64,000 nt of DNA, taken from Alphaproteobacteria bacterium HGW-Alphaproteobacteria-4. Lineage in GTDB: Bacteria > Pseudomonadota > Alphaproteobacteria > Rhodobacterales > Rhodobacteraceae. The translations under genes and the position numbers were made by a program. This document shows, piece after piece, positions 40,635 to 49,011 of the stretch. How positions within the stretch are numbered: the stretch's first letter is position 1; the number at the start of each line of letters is the position of its first letter. Location: the NCBI GenBank assembly GCA_002842855.1, contig PHEE01000015.1, forward strand, positions 62,001 through 126,000, written 5' to 3'. Under the pieces are notes generated by a model, which worked only from the letters and a program-made list of their open reading frames with translations, searched no databases and was not told where the DNA came from.

Positions 40635-40939
40635 CCGAAACGACCACCCCAACCGCGCTCTGGATCGCGCATGTGCATGTGACCGACGCGGCCGCCTATG
40701 GCCGCTACGCCGCCGCCGCTGGCCCGGCCATCGCGGCCTTTGGCGGCGTGTTTCTGGCGCGCGGCGGGCGCTATGTGCAGCTTGAGGGGCGCGACCGCGC
40801 GCGCAATGTCGTGGCGCGCTTTCCCAGCCTTGAGGCGGCGCATGCCTGCTATCTTTCGCCCGCCTATCAGGCGGCGCTGGCGCATGCCAAGGGCGCGTCG
40901 GAACGCGATCTGATGATTGTCGAGGAAGTCACACCCTGA
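40631..40939 (+). CDS. DUF1330 family protein
   Basis: The 102-residue protein matches the DUF1330 pattern ([57 protein letters not shown] in pieces), a ferredoxin-like dimeric alpha-beta barrel. The role is unknown. It is translationally coupled to alaS by a 4-base overlap. Confidence 0.88.
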   Translation: MTETTTPTALWIAHVHVTDAAAYGRYAAAAGPAIAAFGGVFLARGGRYVQLEGRDRARNVVARFPSLEAAHACYLSPAYQAALAHAKGASERDLMIVEEVTP

Positions 40940-41036
40940 CACTTTGCCGCGATTGGGGGTTCCTGCCTTCGACAATTTGAATGTATCATGGTTCTAACGC
41001 AGCGCCACGGCTGCGGGCAGGGGGCAGAGGCAAGCG

Positions 41037-41834
41037 ATGTGCCGTTGGGCGGCCTATATCGGGCAACCGATCTTTCTTGACGAAATCATCAGCAGGCCGG
41101 GTCACTCGCTGATCCACCAAAGCCATTGCGCAACCGAGTGCCATTCGGCGATCAATGCCGATGGCTTCGGCATTGCCTGGTATGGCGCGCGCCCCGAACC
41201 GGGGCTTTACCGCGATGTTCTGCCCGCGTGGTCTGACCCCAACCTGAAATCGCTGACCGCGCAGGTGCAGTCGGGTCTGTTCCTCGCGCATGTGCGGGCC
41301 TCGACCGGCACCGCCACCAGCCGCAACAACTGCCACCCGTTTGCCGTCGGGCGCTGGAGCTTCATGCACAATGGTCAGTTCGGCGGCTATGACAGCTACC
41401 GCCGTGACGCCGAAATGATGATCCCCGATGCCTATTACCCGAACCGTAAAGGCGCCACTGACAGCGAGGCGCTGTTTCTGGTCGCCTTGGGCGAGGGGTT
41501 GGACACCGACCCGAAGGGTGCCATGGAACGCGCGACGGCACGGATGGAAGCGCTGGCGCGGGCGCGCGGGGCGGCGCCCCATGTGCGCCTGACCTGCGCC
41601 TTTTCCGACGGCCAACGGCTTTTCGCAATCCGCTACGCCACCGACGACCTTGCCCCCACGCTTTACCACCGCTGGTCTGATACGCGGGTGGGGCGCGCCG
41701 TGGTATCCGAGCCGCTGGAGACCGGGGAAGGCGGCTGGGAACCGCTGCCGCAAGGCGCGTTTTGCACCTTTGACGGGGGCGATATGCGGGTTGAACCGTT
41801 CCTGCCGGTCGTCGCTAAAGCGAACGCTGCCTAG
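41037..41834 (+). CDS. class II glutamine amidotransferase-domain protein (YafJ/EgtC-like)
   Basis: The 265-residue protein begins MCRWAAYIG, with Cys2 as the nucleophile exposed after Met removal. GFGIAWYG, LAHVRASTGT and PFAVGRWSFMHNGQFGG are the glutamine-binding and oxyanion parts. No synthase domain is attached, so it is a stand-alone GATase of the YafJ/EgtC type; the acceptor is unknown. Confidence 0.9.
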   Translation: MCRWAAYIGQPIFLDEIISRPGHSLIHQSHCATECHSAINADGFGIAWYGARPEPGLYRDVLPAWSDPNLKSLTAQVQSGLFLAHVRASTGTATSRNNCHPFAVGRWSFMHNGQFGGYDSYRRDAEMMIPDAYYPNRKGATDSEALFLVALGEGLDTDPKGAMERATARMEALARARGAAPHVRLTCAFSDGQRLFAIRYATDDLAPTLYHRWSDTRVGRAVVSEPLETGEGGWEPLPQGAFCTFDGGDMRVEPFLPVVAKANAA

Positions 41835-41897
41835 AAAGCCGTCCCCCTGCCCGCAACGGTCGTGGCGCATGCCCGCGGGCTTTTGGCCGGGGCGTGG

Positions 41898-43052
41898 CTA
41901 TTGCAGATAGGGCATCGGATCGACGCTTTCAAAGCCGTCGCGCACCTCGAAATGCACGAAGCCCGGCGTTCCCGCGCGCACTTTCGCGATGGTCTGCCCG
42001 CGCGACACGCGGTCGCCCTTGGCCACCGTCAGCGCATCAATGTTGGCGTAAACGGTCAGCAGGTTGTTGTCGTGACGGATCACCAGAATCGGCACACCAT
42101 CGGTATCTCGGGTAATTGCGGCAACCGTGCCGGCCTCGGCGGCGCGCACTGCGGTGCCGGGGGCGGCGGCAATATCGACGCCGTCGTTCTTCTTCTTCTC
42201 ATAGGGCCGAATGATTGCGCCGGTCACCGGCATTGCCATGCGGGCGGCGGTGGTGGTGCGTGTGGCGCCAAGGTTGGCAGCGGGCGGGGTGGCTACCGCC
42301 GCGTTTGCTGCCGGTGGGTTTGCGGCAGGCAGGGGCTGCGCGGCCGAGGGCGGCACCGGGGTTGCCGAGCCCTGACCTGGCGCCGAGGTAACTGGCGCGG
42401 CGGCTGCACTGCGCACCAGCGGCGCCGGGGTCGGGATCATCAGATACTGCCCTTCACGCACGCTCAGATCGGCAGGCAGACCGTTCCAGTCGGCCAGCGA
42501 GCGGACATCGACGCTGTAATAGCGCGCGATCGAATAGGCGGTCTCGCCACGCGCAACCTTGTGACGGATCGGCTCGCTCACGGCAGGGGCGGGGGTGGTC
42601 GTTTGGGCAGCACCCGTTGTGGTGGCGCGGTCGATGGCGCCGGTTGCAAGCGCGGTGATGTCAATGCGGTCAGAGGCGGCGGCGCCTGTGGCGGCGGCCA
42701 CACGCCCCGGCAGCGCCAGCACCTCGCCGCCGTTCAGCACGGTATCGGGCCGCAGCGCGTTGTAGCTTGCCAGTTCGGCGGCGCCGACCCCGACGCGATT
42801 CGCAAGTGCTGCCACGCTGTCGCCGCGCTTGGCCACCACCACCTGATAGGTGGGGTAAGAGATCACGCCGCGCGCATCGGGCTCCGGGCGTTGGTTCACG
42901 GCCTGGCGCACCGCCGCCGAAGTATCAAGCCCGGTATTGCCAAAGTTGCGCAGGTCGAAATCGAAATTGCCATCGGCATCACAGCCCGCCAGCGCAATAA
43001 GTGCTGCCCCGGCAAGCAGGCGGCGGGTGGTGCGGCGCGAAAATGTCGGCAT
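41898..43052 (-). CDS. LysM/M23-type lipoprotein, NlpD-like, with degenerate active site
   Basis: The start at 43052 has AGGA at good spacing and gives 384 residues. The signal ends in a lipobox (ALIALAGC). Two LysM domains (about 70-115 and 165-215), an Ala/Pro-rich linker, and a C-terminal LytM domain follow. The first zinc histidine of active LytM enzymes (HxxxD) is asparagine here (KNDGVDIA), as in NlpD/EnvC amidase activators. It lies next to pcm and surE, the same block as E. coli surE-pcm-nlpD, which supports the NlpD reading. Confidence 0.88.
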   Translation of the reverse strand: MPTFSRRTTRRLLAGAALIALAGCDADGNFDFDLRNFGNTGLDTSAAVRQAVNQRPEPDARGVISYPTYQVVVAKRGDSVAALANRVGVGAAELASYNALRPDTVLNGGEVLALPGRVAAATGAAASDRIDITALATGAIDRATTTGAAQTTTPAPAVSEPIRHKVARGETAYSIARYYSVDVRSLADWNGLPADLSVREGQYLMIPTPAPLVRSAAAAPVTSAPGQGSATPVPPSAAQPLPAANPPAANAAVATPPAANLGATRTTTAARMAMPVTGAIIRPYEKKKNDGVDIAAAPGTAVRAAEAGTVAAITRDTDGVPILVIRHDNNLLTVYANIDALTVAKGDRVSRGQTIAKVRAGTPGFVHFEVRDGFESVDPMPYLQ

Positions 43053-43106
43053 CTGCTCTGTCCTCGCTTGCATTCGGGCCCTGTTGCCGGGCCCTTGGAA
43101 AACCGC

Positions 43107-43769
43107 CTAGTCGTAGCTTACGCCCTCGACCAATGGCACAAAGCGCACTGGGCGCAACTCGTCATATTCATATCCCGTTTCGGTGCGGCGCACCCGGATC
43201 AGGCTTTGCACCGCATCCGACTGGCCCACCGGCAGCACCATGATACCGCCTATCTTCAACTGCGCCAAGAGCGGCCCTGGCGGGTCTTCGGCGGCTGCGG
43301 TTACAAGAATGCGGTCGAACGGTGCCTGATCTGGCAGGCCGCGGCTGCCGTCGGCGGTGATCGCCACGATATTGCGAATGTGCAGTGCGGCGAAAATCTC
43401 TTCGGCTTCGCGCACCAGGCGGCGGTGGCGGTCAACGGTGTAGACCCGCCGCGCAAGCTGCGCGAGGATGGCCGCCTGATAGCCCGACCCGGTGCCGACT
43501 TCGAGCACGGTATCGCGCGGACCAACCTCAAGTGCCTGCGTCATCAGCCCCACCACCGAAGGCTGGCTGATGGTTTGGCCGCAAGCGATGGGCAAGGGCA
43601 TGTCTTCATAGGCGCGTTCGGCAAACAGGCCGCGCACAAACAGCCCGCGGTCCACCGCCTCCATCGCGGTCAGAACCCGCGCATCGGTGACCCCGCGCGA
43701 GCGCAGCGCGAACAGAAAGCGCATCTTGCGTTCGGCGACGGTGCCATCCTGGTCGCCCGCATCGCTCAT
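43107..43769 (-). CDS. pcm: protein-L-isoaspartate O-methyltransferase
   Basis: The 220-residue SAM enzyme has [28 protein letters not shown], read in parts as the SAM-binding motif I. It repairs isoaspartyl residues of ageing proteins. It overlaps surE by ATGA, the usual gene pair. Confidence 0.95.
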   Translation of the reverse strand: MSDAGDQDGTVAERKMRFLFALRSRGVTDARVLTAMEAVDRGLFVRGLFAERAYEDMPLPIACGQTISQPSVVGLMTQALEVGPRDTVLEVGTGSGYQAAILAQLARRVYTVDRHRRLVREAEEIFAALHIRNIVAITADGSRGLPDQAPFDRILVTAAAEDPPGPLLAQLKIGGIMVLPVGQSDAVQSLIRVRRTETGYEYDELRPVRFVPLVEGVSYD

Positions 43770-44551
43770 GCCAGCAGCACTTCCAGATCGGCCAACACGT
43801 CATGCGCGGTCAGATCGGCGCGCATCGGGGTGATCGAGATGAAGCCGTCGAGGTTCACGGCCACATCCGTGCCGGGCGCGGTCGGCAGATGCTGCGGGCC
43901 ACCGGTAATCCACAGAAATTTGCGCCCCGAGGGCGAAATATGCGGTTTTACGCCAAAGAAGGTGTCGGTGCGCCAACCCTGCGCCGCTGCCTTCATGCCG
44001 CGCACTTTGGCCGCCGCGATGGGCGGAAAGTTGACATTGTAGAAAAGCCGGTAGTCGCCGCCATCCCACCGCCCCTTGTCCAGAAGTCTGCGCACCACAG
44101 CCGCACCATGCACCCGCGCAGCCTCGAACGGGTCAGCCAGGTCTTCAGTTTCGGGGCCCAGAAACTGACTGAGCGCAATCGCCGGGATGCCTTGCAGCGC
44201 CGCCTCCATCGCGCCACCCACGGTGCCCGAATACAGCGCATTCTCGGCGGCGTTATTGCCGCGGTTCACCCCCGAGAGCACCAGGTCTGGCCGCGCGCCC
44301 TGCAACACGTCATAGACCCCCGCCAATATGCAATCGGCCGGGCTGCCCTCGGCCGCATAGCGCCGCGCCGCCATCTTGGCGATCATCATCGGGTGGGTGT
44401 AGCTGATGCAATGCCCAACGCCCGATTGCTCGAACGCCGGCGCCACGGTCCAGACCTCGCCCGCCGGCCCAGCGATCTCGTGCGCAATCTGTTCCAGCAC
44501 AACCAGCCCCGGCGCGTTGATGCCATCGTCATTGGTAACCAGAATGCGCAT
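43766..44551 (-). CDS. surE: 5'/3'-nucleotidase SurE
   Basis: The 261-residue phosphatase begins [15 protein letters not shown] with the metal-binding Asp-Asp pair; [22 protein letters not shown] follows with the conserved Asn and Ser-Gly-Thr. It hydrolyses nucleoside monophosphates. It heads the surE-pcm-NlpD-like unit. Confidence 0.96.
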   Translation of the reverse strand: MRILVTNDDGINAPGLVVLEQIAHEIAGPAGEVWTVAPAFEQSGVGHCISYTHPMMIAKMAARRYAAEGSPADCILAGVYDVLQGARPDLVLSGVNRGNNAAENALYSGTVGGAMEAALQGIPAIALSQFLGPETEDLADPFEAARVHGAAVVRRLLDKGRWDGGDYRLFYNVNFPPIAAAKVRGMKAAAQGWRTDTFFGVKPHISPSGRKFLWITGGPQHLPTAPGTDVAVNLDGFISITPMRADLTAHDVLADLEVLLA

Positions 44552-44627
44552 GAAACTCCCCGGTTCGATGGTTTCTGATTAGACCGGGCCGCAGCAAGGG
44601 TAAAGCGATGATGGGCTTGCCTTGGGC

Positions 44628-44690
44628 CAAATATCCCCGCCGGAGGCGCGTTTGCTCAGTGCAGCGCGCTCCGCCGGGGGGGATTGCGGG
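44628..44690 (-). repeat. variant of the intergenic hairpin-GATATTT repeat
   Basis: On the minus strand an imperfect GC-rich hairpin (arms at about 44637-44650 and 44664-44677) is followed by GGGGATATTTGG. It starts just after the stop of the leftward SDR gene. It shares the layout but not the exact stem of the four regular copies. Confidence 0.5.
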
Positions 44691-44702
44691 CTGAAGCGGC
44701 GA

Positions 44703-45374
44703 TCAGAGCAGCGCGAGAATGCGCGCGGCCTCGAGTTTCGCGGAGGTAAGCACGGTTCGGTCTTCGCCGGGGAAAAAGCGCGCCCGGGTGGCGGTGGGCA
44801 TCGGCGCCGGGGTGTCGATCAGCACGCGCGGGCCGATTTTTGCGCATTCTGCCTGCCAGCTTCGCGCGAGCGCGATTTGCGCGGCCTTGGTGGCGCCGTA
44901 GGCCCCGAAGAACTTCTGCCCGCCGCGCGGATCGTCAAGGAAGATCGCGGTGCCGTTGCCAGCGCGCAGCAAAGGCTCGACAAGACCGATCAGGCTGGCG
45001 GTGGCGGCAATGTTGCAGGCGACCGATTTGGCAAGGTCTTTGGCCGCGATATGACCCGCGGGGGTAAGCGATTCTGCGTGAATCGCCGTGTGCACCCAAA
45101 GCTGCAACCCGCCCCAGCGTGTGGCCACAGACTGCACCAGCTGCGCCATCGCCTCGGGGTTGGTCACATCCATCGGGGCCAGCGTGGCACTGCCACCCGC
45201 GGCCCTTATGCGGTCGTCAAGTTCTTCAAGCCCGCCCGCCGTGCGCGCCACCGCCACCACATGCCAGCCTTGGGCGGCCAGCGCCTCGGCGAGTGCGGCG
45301 CCAAGGCCGCGCGAGGCGCCGGTAACAAGGGCGGTTCTGGGGGCGCTTGGCGGGGTGGGGGCTTTGGTGTTCAT
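44703..45374 (-). CDS. SDR-family oxidoreductase
   Basis: The start at 45374 (MNTKAPTPPSAPR) gives 223 residues. TGASRGLGAALAEALA is the cofactor loop and AYGATKAAQIALAR carries the catalytic Tyr-x3-Lys. The usual NNAG motif reads VHTAIH here and the catalytic Ser position is altered (FLDDPRG), so activity is uncertain. The substrate is unknown. Confidence 0.85.
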   Translation of the reverse strand: MNTKAPTPPSAPRTALVTGASRGLGAALAEALAAQGWHVVAVARTAGGLEELDDRIRAAGGSATLAPMDVTNPEAMAQLVQSVATRWGGLQLWVHTAIHAESLTPAGHIAAKDLAKSVACNIAATASLIGLVEPLLRAGNGTAIFLDDPRGGQKFFGAYGATKAAQIALARSWQAECAKIGPRVLIDTPAPMPTATRARFFPGEDRTVLTSAKLEAARILALL

Positions 45375-45419
45375 GCGCGAGCGTTTCGCATTCTGCCGCA
45401 GCCCGCGCAAGGGGGAGCG

Positions 45420-45448
45420 TTGACTTCTGCCGCATCTGCGGCATAACT
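45420..45448 (+). promoter_or_regulatory. bioY promoter with embedded palindrome
   Basis: TTGACT (45420-45425) and a -10-like CATAAC/ATAACT (45442-45448) are 16-17 bp apart. The spacer holds a perfect inverted repeat TGCCGCA-TC-TGCGGCA (45428-45443) reaching the -10, the position of a repressor site. It does not match the BioR (TTATnnATAA-like) or BirA sites known for biotin genes. Confidence 0.5.
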
Positions 45449-45482
45449 GCGCGGACCCTGACCCCTTTGCAAGAGGCCCCCG

Positions 45483-46031
45483 ATGACGCTTTCCAAGGCA
45501 CTTCTGCCGACCCAGACCCTCGCTGCCCGCGCCCTGATGGTGCTGGGCGGAACTGCCGTGATCGCGCTGGCCGCGCGCATTTCGGTGCCGATGTTGCCGG
45601 TGCCGATGACGCTTTCCACGCTGGCCGTGCTTTTGGTCGGTCTGACGATGGGCTGGCGCATGGGCCTTGCCGCCGTTGTTGCCTATATCGCCGAAGCGGC
45701 TGCCGGGTTGCCGGTGCTGGCACCGGGCTCGGTGCTTGGTGGGCCGACCACGGGGTTCATTCTGGGCTACCTGCCGATGGTGGCGCTGGCCGGGCTTGCC
45801 GCCGACCTTGGCGCGCGCCGGTTCGTGCCCGCGCTGCTGGCATCGGTCGCCGCGTCGCTCTTGATCTACGTGCCGGGCGTGCTCTGGCTTGATGCGGTGA
45901 CGCCGCTCAGCCTTGGCGGTGCGATCGAAAAGGGCATGTGGCCGTTCGTGGCGGGTGACATGGTAAAATCGGTGCTGGCGGCGCTGGCCGTGGCGGGCGG
46001 CTGGGCTGCAATCGGTCGTGGCCGAGGCTGA
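45483..46031 (+). CDS. bioY: biotin transporter BioY
   Basis: The 182-residue S-component shows six helices, with VPMLPVPMTLSTLAVLLVGLTMG (in parts) and GLPVLAPGS near the biotin-binding region and GYLPMVALAG later. It is the substrate-binding membrane subunit of an ECF biotin transporter; bioM and bioN are not adjacent, and BioY alone can transport. It is followed by a terminator. Confidence 0.93.
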   Translation: MTLSKALLPTQTLAARALMVLGGTAVIALAARISVPMLPVPMTLSTLAVLLVGLTMGWRMGLAAVVAYIAEAAAGLPVLAPGSVLGGPTTGFILGYLPMVALAGLAADLGARRFVPALLASVAASLLIYVPGVLWLDAVTPLSLGGAIEKGMWPFVAGDMVKSVLAALAVAGGWAAIGRGRG

Positions 46032-46059
46032 GCCTTTCGTCACAGCGCGACTTTCGATG

Positions 46060-46086
46060 GGGGCGCCCGTGCGGCGCCCCTTTTTT
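46060..46086 (+). terminator. rho-independent terminator after bioY
   Basis: An 8-bp stem GGGGCGCC / GGCGCCCC (46060-46067, 46073-46080; loop CGTGC) is followed by six T. Confidence 0.88.
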
Positions 46087-46109
46087 CTTGTCTGCGCCTT
46101 TGGCGGAAC

Positions 46110-46140
46110 AGGAAAAGGGCCGGAGGTTTCCCTCCGGCCC
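46110..46140 (-). terminator. rho-independent terminator after gltA
   Basis: On the minus strand GGGCCGGAGG and CCTCCGGCCC form a perfect 10-bp stem (46131-46140 with 46117-46126) around a GAAA tetraloop, followed by TTTTCC. Confidence 0.88.
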
Positions 46141-46160
46141 TTGCGCTTTGCGATGTGAAA

Positions 46161-47456
46161 TCAGCGGTTTACGACCGGCACATAGTCGCGCGCGGTCTCG
46201 CCGATGTAAAGCTGGCGCGGGCGGCCGATCTTCAGCGCCGGGTCGCCGATCATTTCTTTCCACTGCGAAATCCAGCCGACGGTGCGCGAAAGCGCGAAGA
46301 TCGGGGTGAACATCGCGGTCGGGAAGCCCATCGCTTCAAGGATGATGCCCGAGTAGAAATCGACATTGGGGTAGAGCTTTTTCGAGACGAAGTATTCGTC
46401 TTCGAGCGCGATCCGTTCCAGCTCTTTCGCGACCTTCAGGGTTTCGTTGTCGTGGATGCCAAGCAGGTCGAGCACCTCGTCGGCGCTTTCCTTCATCACC
46501 TTGGCGCGCGGGTCGAAGTTCTTGTAAACCCGGTGGCCAAAACCCATCAGGCGGAAGGGGTCATTCTTGTCTTTCGCCTTGGCAATGTATTCCGGGATCC
46601 GGTCCACAGTGCCGATTTCGCGCAGCATTTCAAGGCAGGCCTGGTTGGCGCCACCGTGGGCCGGGCCCCAGAGGCAGGCGATGCCCGCTGCAACGCAGGC
46701 GAACGGGTTGGCGCCCGACGACCCGGCCAGACGCACGGTCGAGGTCGAGGCGTTCTGTTCGTGATCGGCGTGCAGCATCATGATGCGGTCCATCGCCTTG
46801 GCGAGTACCGGGCTTACCGTGTAGTCCTCGGCCGGAACCGAGAAGCACATGTGCAGGAAATTCGAGGCGTAATCGAGGTTGTTGCGCGGGTAAACGAAAG
46901 GCTGGCCGATCGAATACTTGTAGGCCATCGCCGCGATTGTCGGCAGTTTGGCGATCATCCGCATTGCCGCCACTTCGCGCTGCCAGGGGTCGTTGATGTC
47001 GAGGCTGTCGTGATAGAAAGCCGACATCGCACCAACCACGCCCACCATGGTTGCCATCGGGTGGCTGTCGCGGCGGAAACCGCGGAAGAAATAATGCATC
47101 TGCTCATGCACCATCGTGTGGCGCGTGATGCGGCCTTCAAAGTTTTCCATTTGCTCGGCAGTCGGCAGCGAACCGTTCAGCAGCAGGTAGCAAACTTCAA
47201 GAAAATGCGAGTTTTCCGCAAGTTGTTCGATCGGGTAGCCGCGATAGAGCAATTCGCCCTTGTCGCCATCAATAAAGGTGATGGTGCTTTCGCATGATGC
47301 GGTCGACGTAAAGCCGGGGTCGTAGGTGAACACATCTGCTTCCGCGTAAAGCTTGCGGATGTCGATCACGTCGGGGCCAACGGTGGGGCTGAGCATCGGC
47401 AGCTCGAAGTTCTTGCCATCAAAGCTCAGCGTGGCGGTTCTTTTTGTTTCGGCCAT
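46161..47456 (-). CDS. gltA: citrate synthase
   Basis: The 431-residue protein starts at the ATG at 47456 behind AAAGGAA. It is a type II (hexameric) citrate synthase by its N-terminal domain ([20 protein letters not shown]). Active-site residues lie in [21 protein letters not shown] (His) and [13 protein letters not shown] (His, Asp). It condenses oxaloacetate and acetyl-CoA. Confidence 0.98.
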   Translation of the reverse strand: MAETKRTATLSFDGKNFELPMLSPTVGPDVIDIRKLYAEADVFTYDPGFTSTASCESTITFIDGDKGELLYRGYPIEQLAENSHFLEVCYLLLNGSLPTAEQMENFEGRITRHTMVHEQMHYFFRGFRRDSHPMATMVGVVGAMSAFYHDSLDINDPWQREVAAMRMIAKLPTIAAMAYKYSIGQPFVYPRNNLDYASNFLHMCFSVPAEDYTVSPVLAKAMDRIMMLHADHEQNASTSTVRLAGSSGANPFACVAAGIACLWGPAHGGANQACLEMLREIGTVDRIPEYIAKAKDKNDPFRLMGFGHRVYKNFDPRAKVMKESADEVLDLLGIHDNETLKVAKELERIALEDEYFVSKKLYPNVDFYSGIILEAMGFPTAMFTPIFALSRTVGWISQWKEMIGDPALKIGRPRQLYIGETARDYVPVVNR

Positions 47457-47517
47457 GTCGTTTCCTTTCGCTGTTCCCGGTCTGGCCGAGAGTGTTCCGA
47501 TATCCCGGTGCAGCCGC

Positions 47518-48930
47518 TCAGGCCGCCTGATCGCCCAGCCGTGCGAGCGTCTCATCGCGGCCAAGCACAAGCATCATGTCAAATACGCTGGGTGTCACCA
47601 TGCGCCCTGCCAGCGCTGCCCGCAATGGCCCGGCAATCTTGCCCAGACCAAGCCCGTGCGCCGCTGCCACGGCAGAGACAATAGCCTCCAGCTCCTCGCG
47701 CATCCAGCTAGCATTTTGCAATTGCGGCGTCAATTCGCGCAGTATACCACGGGATACTGCATCAAGCGCCGCCGCCGCCTTTGGTTCCAGATCCAGGGGC
47801 CGAGATGTCAGAACGAAGTGTGCCTTTTCAAGCAGTTCCGGAAATGTCTTGGCGCGCTCCTTGGTGCAGGGTAGGGCCCGTGACAAGCCCTCACGTTGCT
47901 GTGCGGTCAGCACTTCGCGTTTCGCCGCCACCAGATATGCCTCAATTTCAGGCAATAATTCGGCGTCGGCAGCCTTGGCAATGTGGTACCCCGAAACGTT
48001 TTCAAGTTTCTTGAAATCAAGCCGTGCCGGGGCGCGCCCGATTCCCGGCAGATCGAACCATTCCAGCGCCTGTGCGTCGTCGAAAAGTTCGTCATCTCCG
48101 TGGCTCCAGCCAAGCCGGGTAAGGTAGTTGCGCATTCCCGCGGCGGGAAATCCCATCGCCTGATATTCCTCAAGCCCGACCGCGCCGTGGCGCTTGCTCA
48201 GCTTTTTGCCATCGGGGCCATGGATCAGCGGAATATGGGCGAACACCGGCACCTGCCAGCCCATCGCCTGATAGATCTGCACTTGCCGCGCCGCGTTGGT
48301 CAGGTGGTCATCTCCACGGATGATATGGGTCACGCCCATGTCGTGGTCATCGACAACCACCGCCAGCATGTAGGTGGGGGTAGCATCGGAGCGTAAACAA
48401 ACCATGTCATCAAGCTGGTCATTGCGGAAAGTGACCGTGCCCTGCACCGCATCCTCGATCACCGTGGCGCCCTCGCGCGGGGCCTTCAGGCGGATTGCAT
48501 AGGGTGCGTCGGGGTGGCTGGCGGGGTCGGCGTCGCGCCACGGGCTTTGAAAGAGGGTCGAGCGGCCCTCGGCGCGCGCCGCCTCGCGGTAGGCCTCAAT
48601 TTCCGCCTGGGTCGCAAAACATTTGTAGGCGGTGCCGTTGGCAAGCATCTGGCGCGCCACCTCGGCGTGGCGGGCGCGCCCGGCAAACTGGCTGACCGCC
48701 TCGCCATCCCAATCAAGCCCCAACCAGGCCAGGCCGTGCAGAATGGCGGCGGTGGCTTCGGGGGTTGAACGCGCACGGTCGGTATCCTCGATCCGCAGCA
48801 GAAACTTGCCGCCGCGCCCGCGTGCGTAGAGCCAGTTGAACAGCGCTGTGCGGGCGCCGCCAATGTGCAGATAGCCGGTTGGCGAGGGCGCAAAACGGGT
48901 GACGACCGGGGCCGGGGAAGCGGAAGACAT
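47518..48930 (-). CDS. gltX: glutamyl-tRNA synthetase
   Basis: The 470-residue class I synthetase has [17 protein letters not shown] (HIGH) and [11 protein letters not shown] (KMSKS). Alphaproteobacteria often carry two GltX copies, one of which may be a tRNA-Gln/Glu form; which one this is cannot be told. It is divergent from comEC and sits 61 bp upstream of gltA. Confidence 0.96.
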   Translation of the reverse strand: MSSASPAPVVTRFAPSPTGYLHIGGARTALFNWLYARGRGGKFLLRIEDTDRARSTPEATAAILHGLAWLGLDWDGEAVSQFAGRARHAEVARQMLANGTAYKCFATQAEIEAYREAARAEGRSTLFQSPWRDADPASHPDAPYAIRLKAPREGATVIEDAVQGTVTFRNDQLDDMVCLRSDATPTYMLAVVVDDHDMGVTHIIRGDDHLTNAARQVQIYQAMGWQVPVFAHIPLIHGPDGKKLSKRHGAVGLEEYQAMGFPAAGMRNYLTRLGWSHGDDELFDDAQALEWFDLPGIGRAPARLDFKKLENVSGYHIAKAADAELLPEIEAYLVAAKREVLTAQQREGLSRALPCTKERAKTFPELLEKAHFVLTSRPLDLEPKAAAALDAVSRGILRELTPQLQNASWMREELEAIVSAVAAAHGLGLGKIAGPLRAALAGRMVTPSVFDMMLVLGRDETLARLGDQAA

Positions 48931-48936
48931 CTGGAA

Positions 48937-48951
48937 TTAACCTTTCGGTAA
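48937..48951. promoter_or_regulatory. CtrA-like box TTAA-N7-GTAA upstream of comEC
   Basis: TTAACCTTTCGGTAA matches the CtrA site with one mismatch (G for T). It ends 60 bases before the comEC start and 7 bases before gltX in the other direction. In Rhodobacter capsulatus the com genes used for gene-transfer-agent uptake depend on CtrA. Confidence 0.45.
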
Positions 48952-49011
48952 CCATGAGCCGGGTAGGCTTTCGCGCTGATCCTTAGGCAAGGATACACGG
49001 AGAAACAAGAA

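Noticed and set aside
44703-46043. 446-codon leftward frame spanning bioY and the SDR gene
   Set aside because: Only the last 223 codons are SDR; the upstream half is antisense to bioY.
47457-47517. GTTC repeats between gltX and gltA as an SOS box
   Set aside because: The half-sites there are not 7 bases apart, unlike those at recA and lexA.
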